Shown in pieces: positions 16,933 through 26,189 of a stretch of 64,000 nt of DNA. Position 1 is the first letter of the stretch. Every line of letters starts with the position of its first letter. Source of the DNA: Bacteroides sp. GM023. GTDB taxonomy: Bacteria > Bacteroidota > Bacteroidia > Bacteroidales > Bacteroidaceae. The position numbers and the translations under genes are program-made. The notes below the pieces were generated by a model. The model ran no database searches. It was not told the DNA's origin and worked only from the letters and a program-made list of their open reading frames with translations. Location: contig NZ_JAAXGE010000005.1 in NCBI RefSeq assembly GCF_014750685.1, positions 186,001-250,000 on the forward strand, written 5' to 3'.

Positions 16933-18479
16933 ATACATTTACACTTGGACTGATTGTGATAGCTTATCTGCTGTCACTCGCCTATCTTGGCTTTTTAGGA
17001 TATAAGAAAACGACGTCTACCAGTGATTATCTGGTGGGGGGACGACAGATGAATCCTATCGTGATGGCGCTTTCTTATGGTGCTACGTTTATTTCAGCAT
17101 CTGCTATCGTGGGGTTTGGTGGTGTGGCCGCTGCTTTCGGAATGGGTATCCAATGGCTGTGTTTCCTCAATATGTTTATCGGGGTTGTCATTGCCTTTAT
17201 CTTTTTCGGGTTACGTACCCGGCGTATGGGAGCAAAATTAAATGTGAGTACCTTTCCTCAATTATTAGGCCGTCACTTCCGTTCACGTAATATACAGGTA
17301 TTTATTGCTGTTGTCATTTTCATTGGAATGCCACTTTATGCAGCCGTCGTAATGAAAGGCGGGGCGGTCTTTATCGAACAGATTTTTCAAATAGACTTCA
17401 ATGTCTCCTTATTGATATTCACATTGGTAATTGCTGCTTATGTCATAGCGGGTGGTATGAAAGGGGTAATGTACACAGATGCTTTGCAGGCAGTTATCAT
17501 GTTCGGCTGTATGCTGTTTCTGTTATTCTCTTTGTATCAGGTGCTCGGTATGGGCTTTACGGAGGCAAATAAGGAATTGACAGCTATTGCTCCGTTAGTC
17601 CCGGAAAAGTTTAAAGCGTTGGGGCATCAGGGATGGACAGCGATGCCTGTGACGGGTTCTCCGCAATGGTATTCATTGGTAACTTCCCTTATTTTAGGAG
17701 TTGGAATCGGCTGTCTTGCGCAACCGCAGCTGGTGGTTCGTTTTATGACGGTAGAGAGTGGCAAGCAGTTGAATCGTGGTGTGTTTATCGGTTGTTTCTT
17801 TCTGATTATAACGGTAGGGGCTATCTATCATGCCGGAGCGTTGAGTAATCTTTTCTTCCTGAAAACAGAAGGGGCGGTTGCAACAGAGGTAGTACAGGAT
17901 ATTGATAAGATTATTCCCTACTTTATTAATAAGGCAATGCCCGACTGGTTTGCGGCACTCTTTATGTTGTGTATCCTTTCAGCCAGTATGTCTACACTTA
18001 GTTCACAGTTTCATACGATGGGGGCTTCGGTAGGTTCAGATATTTACGGAACTTATAAGCCGCGTTCACGGGGTAAACTTACCAATGTAATCCGTCTTGG
18101 CGTATTGTTCTCCATTTTAGTCAGCTATATTATTTGCTATATGCTGCCCCATGACATTATTGCCCGTGGAACTTCTATCTTTATGGGAATCTGTGCGGCT
18201 GCTTTCCTGCCGGCTTATTTCTGTGCTTTGTATTGGAAGAAAGCTACCAAACAGGGTGTAATGGCAAGTCTTTGGGTAGGAACACTCGGAAGTTTGTTTG
18301 CTCTTGTATTCCTTCATCAGAAAGAATCTGCAGCATTGGGCATCTGCAAAGCTCTGTTCGGACGGGATGTATTGATTACTACTTATCCTTTCCCAGTCAT
18401 TGACCCGATATTATTTGCTTTGCCTTTATCGGTATTGGCTATTGTGGCAGTTAGTTTGGTAACCTATAAAAATAAGTAG
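16929..18479 (+). CDS. Sodium:solute symporter (SSS family)
   Basis: A 516-residue integral membrane protein with about 13 hydrophobic helices. SSS-family features include TSTSDYLVGGRQMNPIVMALSYGATFISASAIVGFGG at the N-terminus and a later CILSASMSTLSSQFHTMGASVGSDIY, which corresponds to the family's core sodium-binding helix region. It couples sodium influx to uptake of an organic solute; the substrate cannot be read from sequence. It is coupled by a 4-nt overlap with the 41-aa accessory gene and is convergent with mltF, the two stops being 13 nt apart. Confidence 0.88.
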   Translation: MNTFTLGLIVIAYLLSLAYLGFLGYKKTTSTSDYLVGGRQMNPIVMALSYGATFISASAIVGFGGVAAAFGMGIQWLCFLNMFIGVVIAFIFFGLRTRRMGAKLNVSTFPQLLGRHFRSRNIQVFIAVVIFIGMPLYAAVVMKGGAVFIEQIFQIDFNVSLLIFTLVIAAYVIAGGMKGVMYTDALQAVIMFGCMLFLLFSLYQVLGMGFTEANKELTAIAPLVPEKFKALGHQGWTAMPVTGSPQWYSLVTSLILGVGIGCLAQPQLVVRFMTVESGKQLNRGVFIGCFFLIITVGAIYHAGALSNLFFLKTEGAVATEVVQDIDKIIPYFINKAMPDWFAALFMLCILSASMSTLSSQFHTMGASVGSDIYGTYKPRSRGKLTNVIRLGVLFSILVSYIICYMLPHDIIARGTSIFMGICAAAFLPAYFCALYWKKATKQGVMASLWVGTLGSLFALVFLHQKESAALGICKALFGRDVLITTYPFPVIDPILFALPLSVLAIVAVSLVTYKNK

Positions 18480-18492
18480 TAAGTTACTTTCT

Positions 18493-19884
18493 TTACGCTT
18501 TGATTTTCTTTTTGTAAGATTCATAGCGTGACATAATGTCGCGAACGAAATTGTAAGTCTCTATGCCACGGAAGTAACCGTTTTTACAAACGGGGTCGGT
18601 GAAGTATTCTTCATTGCTTTTGAGTAAGATGAAGTTTTCTACATTATCTTTCCATACCAGTTTGTTCTTTCCGTATTTCTCGGCCAGTGCCATGGCATCG
18701 TAAATATGTCCTAAACCGGCATTGTAGGAAGCGAGGATAAAGTTGAGACGTTCCTCTTTATCGGGAATCATACTGAAACTACGGTCGGTAGCAGTAATAT
18801 ACTTGATGGCAGCCTTAACGCTCTCTTCCGGGTTTTGTTCCTTTCCGGCAGGCACTCCCATTGCCCGGGCAGTGGCGGGCATTAGTTGCATGAGTCCTTT
18901 GGCACCTGCCCAGGATACGGCTGTTGTGTCAAAATTGGATTCCGTATAAGCCAGAGACGCAAGCATACGCCAATCCCATCCAATGTCTTTGGAATACTTT
19001 TTGAATAGATCATCATAATGGGAAATCTTTCCCTCTCTCAATGAAAGGATAGGAGAGTGGGGCATCATTTTACTGTTTTCAAAATAACGTTTCATACTGG
19101 CAGTATAAGCAGGAGATGTCATGTTCTCCTGATGCCATTTAGTGGCGGCTTCGGCTAGTTCCGGGCTGTCTTTCCGTACTGCCCAGGAAGAACGCTGGTC
19201 GAAACTGATAGATAGGTTTATATCCAGATTGGGATAATACGTCTTATTTAGTTTTGCTAAATCATTGTCGGCCACAGTATATGGTATTTTACCTTGTGCC
19301 ACTTGTGTGATTAAGTCCTCGGTGGTGATACTGTCATTGTTCACTTCATGGATTTGGATGCCGCCGCCCAGTTCGCTGTTCAGGTTGACAAGGCGGTCAT
19401 AATACTTTCCGGGTTTTACATAGATGTCTTTTCCAATCAGTTCGGTAACATCTTCCAAAGGCTTCTGTTTACCTCTCCCTTGCTGGACAATCACCTGATG
19501 GGTTATCACATCTTCCCCACAATAAAGGAGACTGTCTTTCCATTCTTTGGTGATAGGCAGATTGTAGGCAATCATGTCTCCCTCGCCTGCCAGTAATTTC
19601 CGAATCAGTTCGTCAACGTTATTGGCGACTTCTATTCGAAGTTTTAAACCCAGGCTTTTGGCAAACTGTTCGCTAAGTTCATACTGGAAACCCATTTCCT
19701 GTCCCCGGTAAATGAAATATGAAGTAGAGCTATACAATGTCAATACAACCAATTCGCCGCTATCTTTTATCTGTGGAAGATCGCGGGCAGATTCATTCGT
19801 TTTACTATGTTGCTTGTCACGGCATCCGATTACGCAACAGAATAGCACAAGGAATAAAGGGATAATCAGTGGCTTGACATTCAT
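18493..19884 (-). CDS. mltF: MltF-like membrane-bound lytic murein transglycosylase
   Basis: A 463-residue lipoprotein (Cys21, CCVIGC). Residues ~42-270 form a type-3 extracellular solute-binding domain; residues ~290-455 form the lytic transglycosylase SLT domain with catalytic Glu315 in AYTESNFD, followed by AGAKGLMQLMPATARAMG and ASYNAGLGHI. This is the MltF layout: the N-terminal domain regulates peptidoglycan cleavage between MurNAc and GlcNAc to give 1,6-anhydro ends. It lies 24 nt downstream of udk on the same strand, so co-transcription is likely. Confidence 0.9.
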   Translation of the reverse strand: MNVKPLIIPLFLVLFCCVIGCRDKQHSKTNESARDLPQIKDSGELVVLTLYSSTSYFIYRGQEMGFQYELSEQFAKSLGLKLRIEVANNVDELIRKLLAGEGDMIAYNLPITKEWKDSLLYCGEDVITHQVIVQQGRGKQKPLEDVTELIGKDIYVKPGKYYDRLVNLNSELGGGIQIHEVNNDSITTEDLITQVAQGKIPYTVADNDLAKLNKTYYPNLDINLSISFDQRSSWAVRKDSPELAEAATKWHQENMTSPAYTASMKRYFENSKMMPHSPILSLREGKISHYDDLFKKYSKDIGWDWRMLASLAYTESNFDTTAVSWAGAKGLMQLMPATARAMGVPAGKEQNPEESVKAAIKYITATDRSFSMIPDKEERLNFILASYNAGLGHIYDAMALAEKYGKNKLVWKDNVENFILLKSNEEYFTDPVCKNGYFRGIETYNFVRDIMSRYESYKKKIKA

Positions 19885-19908
19885 TTCTCAATTTTCAATT
19901 TTCAATTT

Positions 19909-20520
19909 TTAATTCTTAAGGTGTTTTTTGATGTACATTGTCAGTATATCGATAGCTACCTTGTTGCTACCGCCTTCAGGCACAATAAGATCGGCATAAC
20001 GCTTGCAAGGTTCGATAAATTGCAGGTGCATCGGCTTCAGAACCCGCGTGTAGCGATCCATTACAGCTTCGGCAGTTCGTCCGCGCTCGATGACATCTCT
20101 TTGGATAACACGTATCAAGCGTTCGTCGGGATCGGCATCTACAAATATTTTAAGATCCATCATGTTGCGTAGCTTCTTATCACACAAGGCAAGAATACCT
20201 TCGATAATAACGACTTCGCGTGGCTCGATATGAATCGTTTCGGGTTGGCGGGTGCAGGTCAGATAGGAATAGGTGGGCTGTTCGATGCTTTTGCCTTCTT
20301 TCAGCGTCATGACGTGTTTGGAGAGCAAGCTCCATTCAAAAGCATCCGGATGGTCAAAATTGATATTCTGGCGTTCTTCGACTGGGACGTGGCTACTGTC
20401 TTTGTAGTATGAATCCTGCGGTAATAACACTACTTCTCCTGCGGGGAGGCTTTCTACTATTTTCCGTACGACGGTGGTCTTTCCGGAGCCAGTTCCGCCT
20501 GCTATTCCTATAATTAACAT
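19909..20520 (-). CDS. udk: Uridine kinase
   Basis: A 203-residue P-loop kinase of pyrimidine salvage that phosphorylates uridine and cytidine with ATP or GTP. Walker A is GGTGSGKTT at residues 8-16; QDSYYKD follows near residue 35, the NFDHPDAFEW substrate segment near residue 55, and DPDERLIRVIQRDVIERGRT (lid region) near residue 130. Length is normal for the family. It has its own promoter and precedes mltF. Confidence 0.95.
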   Translation of the reverse strand: MLIIGIAGGTGSGKTTVVRKIVESLPAGEVVLLPQDSYYKDSSHVPVEERQNINFDHPDAFEWSLLSKHVMTLKEGKSIEQPTYSYLTCTRQPETIHIEPREVVIIEGILALCDKKLRNMMDLKIFVDADPDERLIRVIQRDVIERGRTAEAVMDRYTRVLKPMHLQFIEPCKRYADLIVPEGGSNKVAIDILTMYIKKHLKN

Positions 20521-20551
20521 CTCTTTAAGTGTATATTTAAACTAAATAGAC

Positions 20552-20559
20552 TAATTTTG
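20552..20559 (+). promoter_or_regulatory. Possible -7 box for the Dabb gene
   Basis: TAATTTTG fits TAnnTTTG and would give a leader of about 60 nt before the ATG at 20627. No clear -33 element. Confidence 0.35.
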
Positions 20560-20591
20560 CATTTATATTAATGTCATATGCATTAACAAGA

Positions 20592-20622
20592 CAAATATAG
20601 AAACAATTCATTAAAATAACAA
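20592..20622 (-). promoter_or_regulatory. Predicted promoter for udk
   Basis: On the minus strand TTG (20622-20620), a 20-nt spacer and TATATTTG (20599-20592) fit the Bacteroides consensus. The leader is about 65 nt. Confidence 0.5.
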
Positions 20623-20626
20623 CGTA

Positions 20627-20926
20627 ATGGTAAAACACATTGTATTATTTAAGTTAAAAGACGAAGTTTCCGCTGCAGAGAAACTGGAAGTCATGACTAA
20701 ATTTAAGGAAGCGATAGAAGCACTTCCTGCCAAAATCTCTGTAATTCGTAAAGTGGAAGTCGGATTGAACATGAATCCCGGCGAAACATGGAACATTGCG
20801 CTTTACAGCGAGTTTGATACTTTAGAAGATGTGAAGTACTATGCAACGCATCCCGAACACGTGGCTGCCGGTAAGATTTTGGCAGTGACGAAGGAAAGCC
20901 GTGCGTGTGTAGATTATGAATTATAA
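20627..20926 (+). CDS. Dabb family (stress-responsive alpha/beta barrel) protein
   Basis: A 99-residue protein beginning MVKHIVLFKLKDE with later VEVGLNMNPGETWNIALYSEFDTLEDVKYYATHPEHV, the characteristic pattern of the dimeric A/B-barrel Dabb family. Members are small ferredoxin-like dimers; in bacteria the function is generally unknown. It lies 18 nt before the DsbD-like gene and probably shares its transcript. Confidence 0.88.
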   Translation: MVKHIVLFKLKDEVSAAEKLEVMTKFKEAIEALPAKISVIRKVEVGLNMNPGETWNIALYSEFDTLEDVKYYATHPEHVAAGKILAVTKESRACVDYEL

Positions 20927-20944
20927 CCCCCCAATTACAAAAGA

Positions 20945-22996
20945 ATGAAAAAGTTAATTTCTTTTCTGCTTCTAAGCTTTGTAGTGTATGCACTGCAAGC
21001 GCAGATTAAAGATCCTGTGAAATTTAAAACGGAGTTGAAATCTCTTTCTGATACGGAAGCGGAAATTATTTTTACCGCAACCATTGATCAGGGGTGGCAT
21101 GTGTATTCTACTGAACTTGGAGATGGCGGACCTATTTCCGCAACCTTCAACGTTGATAAGAAATCAGGTATTGAACCGGTAGGTAAATTAAAACCGGTAG
21201 GTAAAGAAGTAGCGACTTTCGATAAATTATTCGAAATGAAAGTACGCTATTTTGAGAATACGGCTAAGTTTGTTCAGAAGGTGAAGTTCACAGGTGGAGC
21301 CTATGCAATAGAAGGTTATCTGGAATATGGAGCTTGTGATGATGAAAGTTGCCTGCCACCTACTGAAGTTCCATTCAAATATACAGGTGAGGCTAAAGCC
21401 GGGAATACGGCTGCGGCGGTAGCTAAAGAAGATAAAGCAGAAAAAAAAGAAGAAACAGCTCCTGCTCCTGCTGAAGTGAAAGATTCTGCTGCCATGATGG
21501 AATTGGTTCCCGCTACTCCGGTGGATGCTGCTACGGATGTTCAGTCGGCAGTTAGTTCCAGTGAGCTTTGGAAGCCGGTTATCAGTGACCTGCAAGCGTT
21601 AGGCGAAGAACATGGTCAGGAAGATATGTCCTGGATCTATATTTTTATAACAGGTTTCCTCGGTGGATTAATCGCTTTATTCACTCCTTGTGTATGGCCG
21701 ATTATTCCGATGACAGTAAGTTTCTTCCTGAAACGCAGTAAAGATAAAAAGAAAGGTATTCGGGATGCGTGGACGTACGGTGCATCCATCGTTGTGATTT
21801 ATGTAGTGCTGGGATTGGCTATTACGTTGATTTTCGGTGCCAGTGCGCTAAATGCTTTGTCTACCAATGCCATCTTTAATATTCTCTTCTTCCTGATGCT
21901 GGTAATTTTCGCTGCTTCATTCTTTGGAGCATTCGAAATCAGACTGCCGTCAAAGTGGGGAAATGCAGTAGATAGCAAAGCGGAATCTACCACTGGATTA
22001 TTGAGCATTTTCCTGATGGCTTTCACACTTTCATTGGTATCTTTTTCTTGTACAGGTCCGATTATCGGTTTCTTGCTGGTACAGGTATCCACAACAGGAA
22101 GTGTCGTTGCTCCGGCAATCGGTATGTTGGGCTTCGCCATCGCATTGGCTTTGCCGTTTACTCTGTTTGCTCTGTTCCCGTCATGGCTGAAATCTATGCC
22201 GAAATCAGGCGGATGGATGAATGTAATTAAGGTAACGCTGGGTTTCCTTGAACTGGCATTCGCGCTTAAGTTCTTATCAGTAGCCGACCTGGCTTATGGA
22301 TGGAGACTGCTTGACCGTGAAACATTCCTTGCTTTATGGATTGTTATTTTTGCTTTGCTTGGACTCTATCTGTTGGGTAAGATTAAATTCCTGCATGATG
22401 ACGATAATAATAAGGTAGGAGTTACCCGCTTCTTTATGGCGCTGATCTCTTTGGCGTTTGCCGTATATATGGTTCCCGGTTTGTGGGGAGCACCTTTGAA
22501 AGCAGTAAGTGCATTTGCTCCGCCTATGCAGACGCAGGACTTCAATTTATATAAGAACGACGTACATGCAAAATTCGATGACTATGATTTAGGAATGGAA
22601 TATGCGCGTCTGAATGGAAAACCTGTTATGCTCGACTTTACCGGATATGGTTGCGTAAACTGCCGTAAGATGGAAGCAGCAGTATGGACTGACCCGAAAG
22701 TGAGCGATTTGATTAATAACGACTATGTTTTGATTACACTGTACGTGGACAACAAGACTCCGTTGACTGAAAACGTGAAGATTGTAGAGAATGGAACAGA
22801 ACGTACTTTGCGTACCGTCGGTGATAAATGGAGTTATCTGCAACGTGTGAAGTTTGGCGCTAACGCCCAGCCTTTCTATGTATTGCTCGATAATCAAGGT
22901 AAACCGTTGAACAAGTCGTATGCTTACAACGAGGATATTCCTAAGTACATCGAGTTCCTGCAGACCGGATTGGAAAACTATAAGAAAGGGAAATAA
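20945..22996 (+). CDS. DsbD-like protein-disulfide reductase with thioredoxin domain
   Basis: A 683-residue protein with a signal peptide (ending QAQ) and three parts. The N-terminal periplasmic domain (~20-150) carries Cys131 and Cys136 (CDDESC). The central membrane domain has about eight helices with the redox cysteines Cys249 (FTPCVWPIIP) and Cys369 (SFSCTGPIIG). The C-terminal thioredoxin-like domain (~540-680) has the CVNC pair Cys570/Cys573. This is the DsbD arrangement that moves reducing power from cytoplasmic thioredoxin to periplasmic substrates. An Ala/Glu/Lys-rich linker (~150-190) joins the first two parts. A terminator follows. Confidence 0.9.
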   Translation: MKKLISFLLLSFVVYALQAQIKDPVKFKTELKSLSDTEAEIIFTATIDQGWHVYSTELGDGGPISATFNVDKKSGIEPVGKLKPVGKEVATFDKLFEMKVRYFENTAKFVQKVKFTGGAYAIEGYLEYGACDDESCLPPTEVPFKYTGEAKAGNTAAAVAKEDKAEKKEETAPAPAEVKDSAAMMELVPATPVDAATDVQSAVSSSELWKPVISDLQALGEEHGQEDMSWIYIFITGFLGGLIALFTPCVWPIIPMTVSFFLKRSKDKKKGIRDAWTYGASIVVIYVVLGLAITLIFGASALNALSTNAIFNILFFLMLVIFAASFFGAFEIRLPSKWGNAVDSKAESTTGLLSIFLMAFTLSLVSFSCTGPIIGFLLVQVSTTGSVVAPAIGMLGFAIALALPFTLFALFPSWLKSMPKSGGWMNVIKVTLGFLELAFALKFLSVADLAYGWRLLDRETFLALWIVIFALLGLYLLGKIKFLHDDDNNKVGVTRFFMALISLAFAVYMVPGLWGAPLKAVSAFAPPMQTQDFNLYKNDVHAKFDDYDLGMEYARLNGKPVMLDFTGYGCVNCRKMEAAVWTDPKVSDLINNDYVLITLYVDNKTPLTENVKIVENGTERTLRTVGDKWSYLQRVKFGANAQPFYVLLDNQGKPLNKSYAYNEDIPKYIEFLQTGLENYKKGK

Positions 22997-23026
22997 CAAC
23001 AGTTTCCCTGATAGACTGATAATAGA

Positions 23027-23062
23027 AAAGCGGCCTCATCCTTTCGGTGAGGTCGCTTTTTT
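23027..23062 (+). terminator. Intrinsic terminator after the DsbD-like gene
   Basis: AAAGCGGCCTCA pairs with TGAGGTCGCTTT (one G-T wobble) around an 8-nt loop and is followed by a T6 run. Confidence 0.85.
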
Positions 23063-23091
23063 GAATAGAATAGATTGAAATATTGATGAAA

Positions 23092-23796
23092 TTACATCGG
23101 TACTTCCATTAGCAGAAGTTGGGTTCCTTTTGATATATGTATCGGGAATGATTTAGTATCCCAGATACCAATACCGTCACGCTTGGACAGACGTTCTTCC
23201 GCTGCTGTGATTTCTCCTTCGATGACGAAGATATAAACTCCGTTTCCTTCCTGGTGCATCTTGTACTCTATTGTTTTTTCCATATCGAAATTTCCCATAG
23301 AGAACCATGCATCCTGTTTGATAGAAGCAGGTGTCTTACCGTTAGGAGAAAGAATCAGTGACAGCTCGTTCTGTTTCAGCAACGGGCGGATATCGAAGTT
23401 ATTATACTCCGGCTTCGTGTTTTCGACTCGTGGAAATACCCATATTTGCAGAAATTCCAGTTGTTCCTTGTCACTTCCGTTGTATTCACTATGATAGATT
23501 CCGCTACCCGTACTCATCACCTGAATGTCTCCCGGAGTAATGGTTTTCGTATTTTGTACACTGTCACCATGCTTCAGGTATCCTTTCAGAGGGATGGAAA
23601 TAACTTCCATATTTTTATGCGGATGTGTATCAAATCCCATTGAAGGGTCTACACTATCATCATTCAGCACTCTCAATGCTCCGAAATGAATTCTTTCCGG
23701 ATTGTAATAGTTGGCAAAGCTGAATGTGTGATGAGTCTTGAGCCAGCCGTGGTTAAAATAGCCTCTTGACGAAGCTCTGTCGATTACTTTTTTCAT
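23092..23796 (-). CDS. Pirin family protein
   Basis: A 234-residue bicupin. The N-terminal cupin holds the metal-binding pattern GFDTHPHKNMEVISIPLKGYLKHGDS (two His, one Glu and a further His), and NHGWLKTHHTFSFANYY near residue 16 is typical of the YhhW-like pirin subgroup. YhhW has quercetin 2,3-dioxygenase activity; the natural role in Bacteroides is unknown. Cytoplasmic, single gene. Confidence 0.9.
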   Translation of the reverse strand: MKKVIDRASSRGYFNHGWLKTHHTFSFANYYNPERIHFGALRVLNDDSVDPSMGFDTHPHKNMEVISIPLKGYLKHGDSVQNTKTITPGDIQVMSTGSGIYHSEYNGSDKEQLEFLQIWVFPRVENTKPEYNNFDIRPLLKQNELSLILSPNGKTPASIKQDAWFSMGNFDMEKTIEYKMHQEGNGVYIFVIEGEITAAEERLSKRDGIGIWDTKSFPIHISKGTQLLLMEVPM

Positions 23797-23929
23797 AATC
23801 TTCCTTTCTTTTTTAAATAGAACTTTGTTGTGCGTATTGTTTGCACTTTACTACTACAATAACAATGAAAGAGTATATAAAGTTCCCGACGTTGACTAAT
23901 CAAAGATATTTCTTACTTTAATGCTGCTG

Positions 23930-26164
23930 TCATTTTACCGCAAAGAAAGTTTCCAATCCGCTTTCACTATCAGTGCCGACCATTATTTTGAATTTGCCCG
24001 GTTCCACGACCTTTTTCATATCAATATTCCAAAACGCCAAACTATGTAGTGGGAGTTCGAATACTACTTCCTTTTCTTCACTTGGAGCCAATTCTATTCT
24101 TTTAAATCCCTTTAGTTCCTTTACTGGGCGGGTGACTGAACCTACAAGGTCTGATATATAGAGTTGTACAACTTCTGTTCCCTTATATTGCCCGGTATTT
24201 TTCACTTTGACGCTGATTGAAAGTGTGTCGTTCGGAGTAACTATTGCTTGGGCTACTTTTAAATCAGAATACTGAAAAGTTGTGTATGAAAGACCATATC
24301 CAAATGGGAATAGAGGTTGTGTTCCTAAATCAAGATAATAGGAAGAATGTCCTAATACCGACTGTTTGGCATTTAAAGGTATCTCGTCTAAAGACTTTTC
24401 TTTTCCAGTGGCCGGACGTCCGGTATTAGTATGGTTATAATAAATGGGAATTTGTCCTACCGCCTTCGGAAAAGTAACCGGTAGCTTACCGCTCGGTGTT
24501 GATTTACCAAAAAGAATGTCAGCCAGTGCATTACCGCCCATTGTCCCGGGATGCCAGGCATATAGAACAGCATCAGATAGGTTTAGTTCCTCGCTGATAG
24601 TTAATGGGCGTCCGGCCATAATGACTGTAATTAGTGGTTTATTTGTTTCGCTTAACTCTTTGATAAGCTCAGATTGCGCTCCTTGTAATTTTATATCAGC
24701 CAAACAATGTGCTTCTCCCGATAAGATAGCTTCTTCGCCCATGAATGCTATAATAGCGTCTACTTGGCGTGCCTTCGCTAATACCTGATTGAAAGTAGAC
24801 GTATTTTTATCTCTACTATATTCCAATCCTTTAATAAAATGGATTTTCACTTTGTCACCATACATTTCTCTTAGTGCTTTTATAGGTGTTTGTGTTCTTT
24901 CTATTTCTCCATCCATTGTCCAGGTGCCAAGTTGGTCGTGAGGAGCATCGGCCAATGGACCTACTACTAGAAGATTTTTAATCCGGGAAGATAGAGGTAA
25001 TGTGTTACTTTCATTTTTTAATAAAACAATTGATTCCTCTGCAATTTTCTTGGCTGTCGCTAAATGTTTCCCGGAATATGTTTCTTCAGGTCTATTTATA
25101 TCCGTATATGGAGAATCAAACAAACCGAGCCTAAATTTTAATCTTAGCACATTTCGCACTGCGTTATCCAGTGTTGCTTCAGATACTATATCTTTAGCTA
25201 TCAGCTCTTCCAAATGCTGAATGAATGATTTGGAAGACATTTCCATATCCAGTCCGGCTTCTATGGCTTTTCGGGCTGCATCTTTTCTGTCTTCTGCGAA
25301 ACCATGTTTTATCATTTCAGTCACAGAGCCCCAATCGGAAACAACCACTCCGTCAAAGCCCCATTCTTTGCGAAGAATGTCCTTTAATAATGTGCTATTA
25401 CCAGTAGCCGGAATTCCGTCATTATCATTAAATGAAGTCATTATGCTGGAGCAACCTGCTTTTATTGCCTTCTCAAAAGGTGGCAGGTAAACATCCCTTA
25501 ATTGCCTGTCCGGAATATGAGTTGAATTATAATCCCGTCCACCCTCTACTGCTCCATATCCAATGAAATGTTTGGCACATGCCGCCATTGACCGGGCATC
25601 TGCCAGATTATCACCTTGAAATCCTTTCACTACGGCAATAGTCATTTTTTCCGTCAGGTATGTATCTTCACCAAAACTTTCGGCAATACGTCCCCATCTG
25701 GCATCCCGGGATATATCTATCATGGGAGCAAACGACCATCTGATGCCATGCTCTGTTGCTTCTATGGCTGCTACTCTTGCACCTTCTTGTATCAGTTCCG
25801 GATTGAAGGTGGCAGCTTGTCCGAGAGGTATGGGAAGCATCGTTTTGAATCCATGGACAACATCACGTGTGAAAATTAATGGGATGCCGGTTCTTGATTG
25901 TTCGCAAGCTATTTTCTGTAGTTCGTTGACAACTTTGGGCTCGGTAACATTCATTACCGAGCCAATTTCTCCTTTTCGTATGATTACTTTCAAATCTTCA
26001 ATTGTACCGCGTCCGTCAAGTTGGTTTAATTGACCTATCTTTTCCCGGATAGTCATTTTCGATAGTGTTGAGTCAATCTTTTGCTCTAAATTCCGATTCT
26101 CATTTTGAGCATGTGAATAACAAAATATTGATAACAGGTATAGCAAACACAAATTCTTTTTCAT
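23930..26164 (-). CDS. Glycoside hydrolase family 3 (BglX-like beta-glucosidase)
   Basis: A 744-residue periplasmic enzyme with a cleavable signal peptide (residues 1-19, SHAQ). The GH3 N-terminal barrel (~30-345) has the nucleophile Asp277 in DGVVVSDWG and the substrate-binding KHF at 198-200. The alpha/beta sandwich (~385-600) and a fibronectin-III-like C-terminal domain (~650-735) follow. GH3 enzymes of this layout remove non-reducing beta-linked glucose or related sugars. It is the last gene of the PUL, 25 nt after the FAD/golvesin gene. Glucosidase specificity is likely but not proven. Confidence 0.9.
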   Translation of the reverse strand: MKKNLCLLYLLSIFCYSHAQNENRNLEQKIDSTLSKMTIREKIGQLNQLDGRGTIEDLKVIIRKGEIGSVMNVTEPKVVNELQKIACEQSRTGIPLIFTRDVVHGFKTMLPIPLGQAATFNPELIQEGARVAAIEATEHGIRWSFAPMIDISRDARWGRIAESFGEDTYLTEKMTIAVVKGFQGDNLADARSMAACAKHFIGYGAVEGGRDYNSTHIPDRQLRDVYLPPFEKAIKAGCSSIMTSFNDNDGIPATGNSTLLKDILRKEWGFDGVVVSDWGSVTEMIKHGFAEDRKDAARKAIEAGLDMEMSSKSFIQHLEELIAKDIVSEATLDNAVRNVLRLKFRLGLFDSPYTDINRPEETYSGKHLATAKKIAEESIVLLKNESNTLPLSSRIKNLLVVGPLADAPHDQLGTWTMDGEIERTQTPIKALREMYGDKVKIHFIKGLEYSRDKNTSTFNQVLAKARQVDAIIAFMGEEAILSGEAHCLADIKLQGAQSELIKELSETNKPLITVIMAGRPLTISEELNLSDAVLYAWHPGTMGGNALADILFGKSTPSGKLPVTFPKAVGQIPIYYNHTNTGRPATGKEKSLDEIPLNAKQSVLGHSSYYLDLGTQPLFPFGYGLSYTTFQYSDLKVAQAIVTPNDTLSISVKVKNTGQYKGTEVVQLYISDLVGSVTRPVKELKGFKRIELAPSEEKEVVFELPLHSLAFWNIDMKKVVEPGKFKIMVGTDSESGLETFFAVK

Positions 26165-26189
26165 GTATATGTAAAGTTTGTATATATGT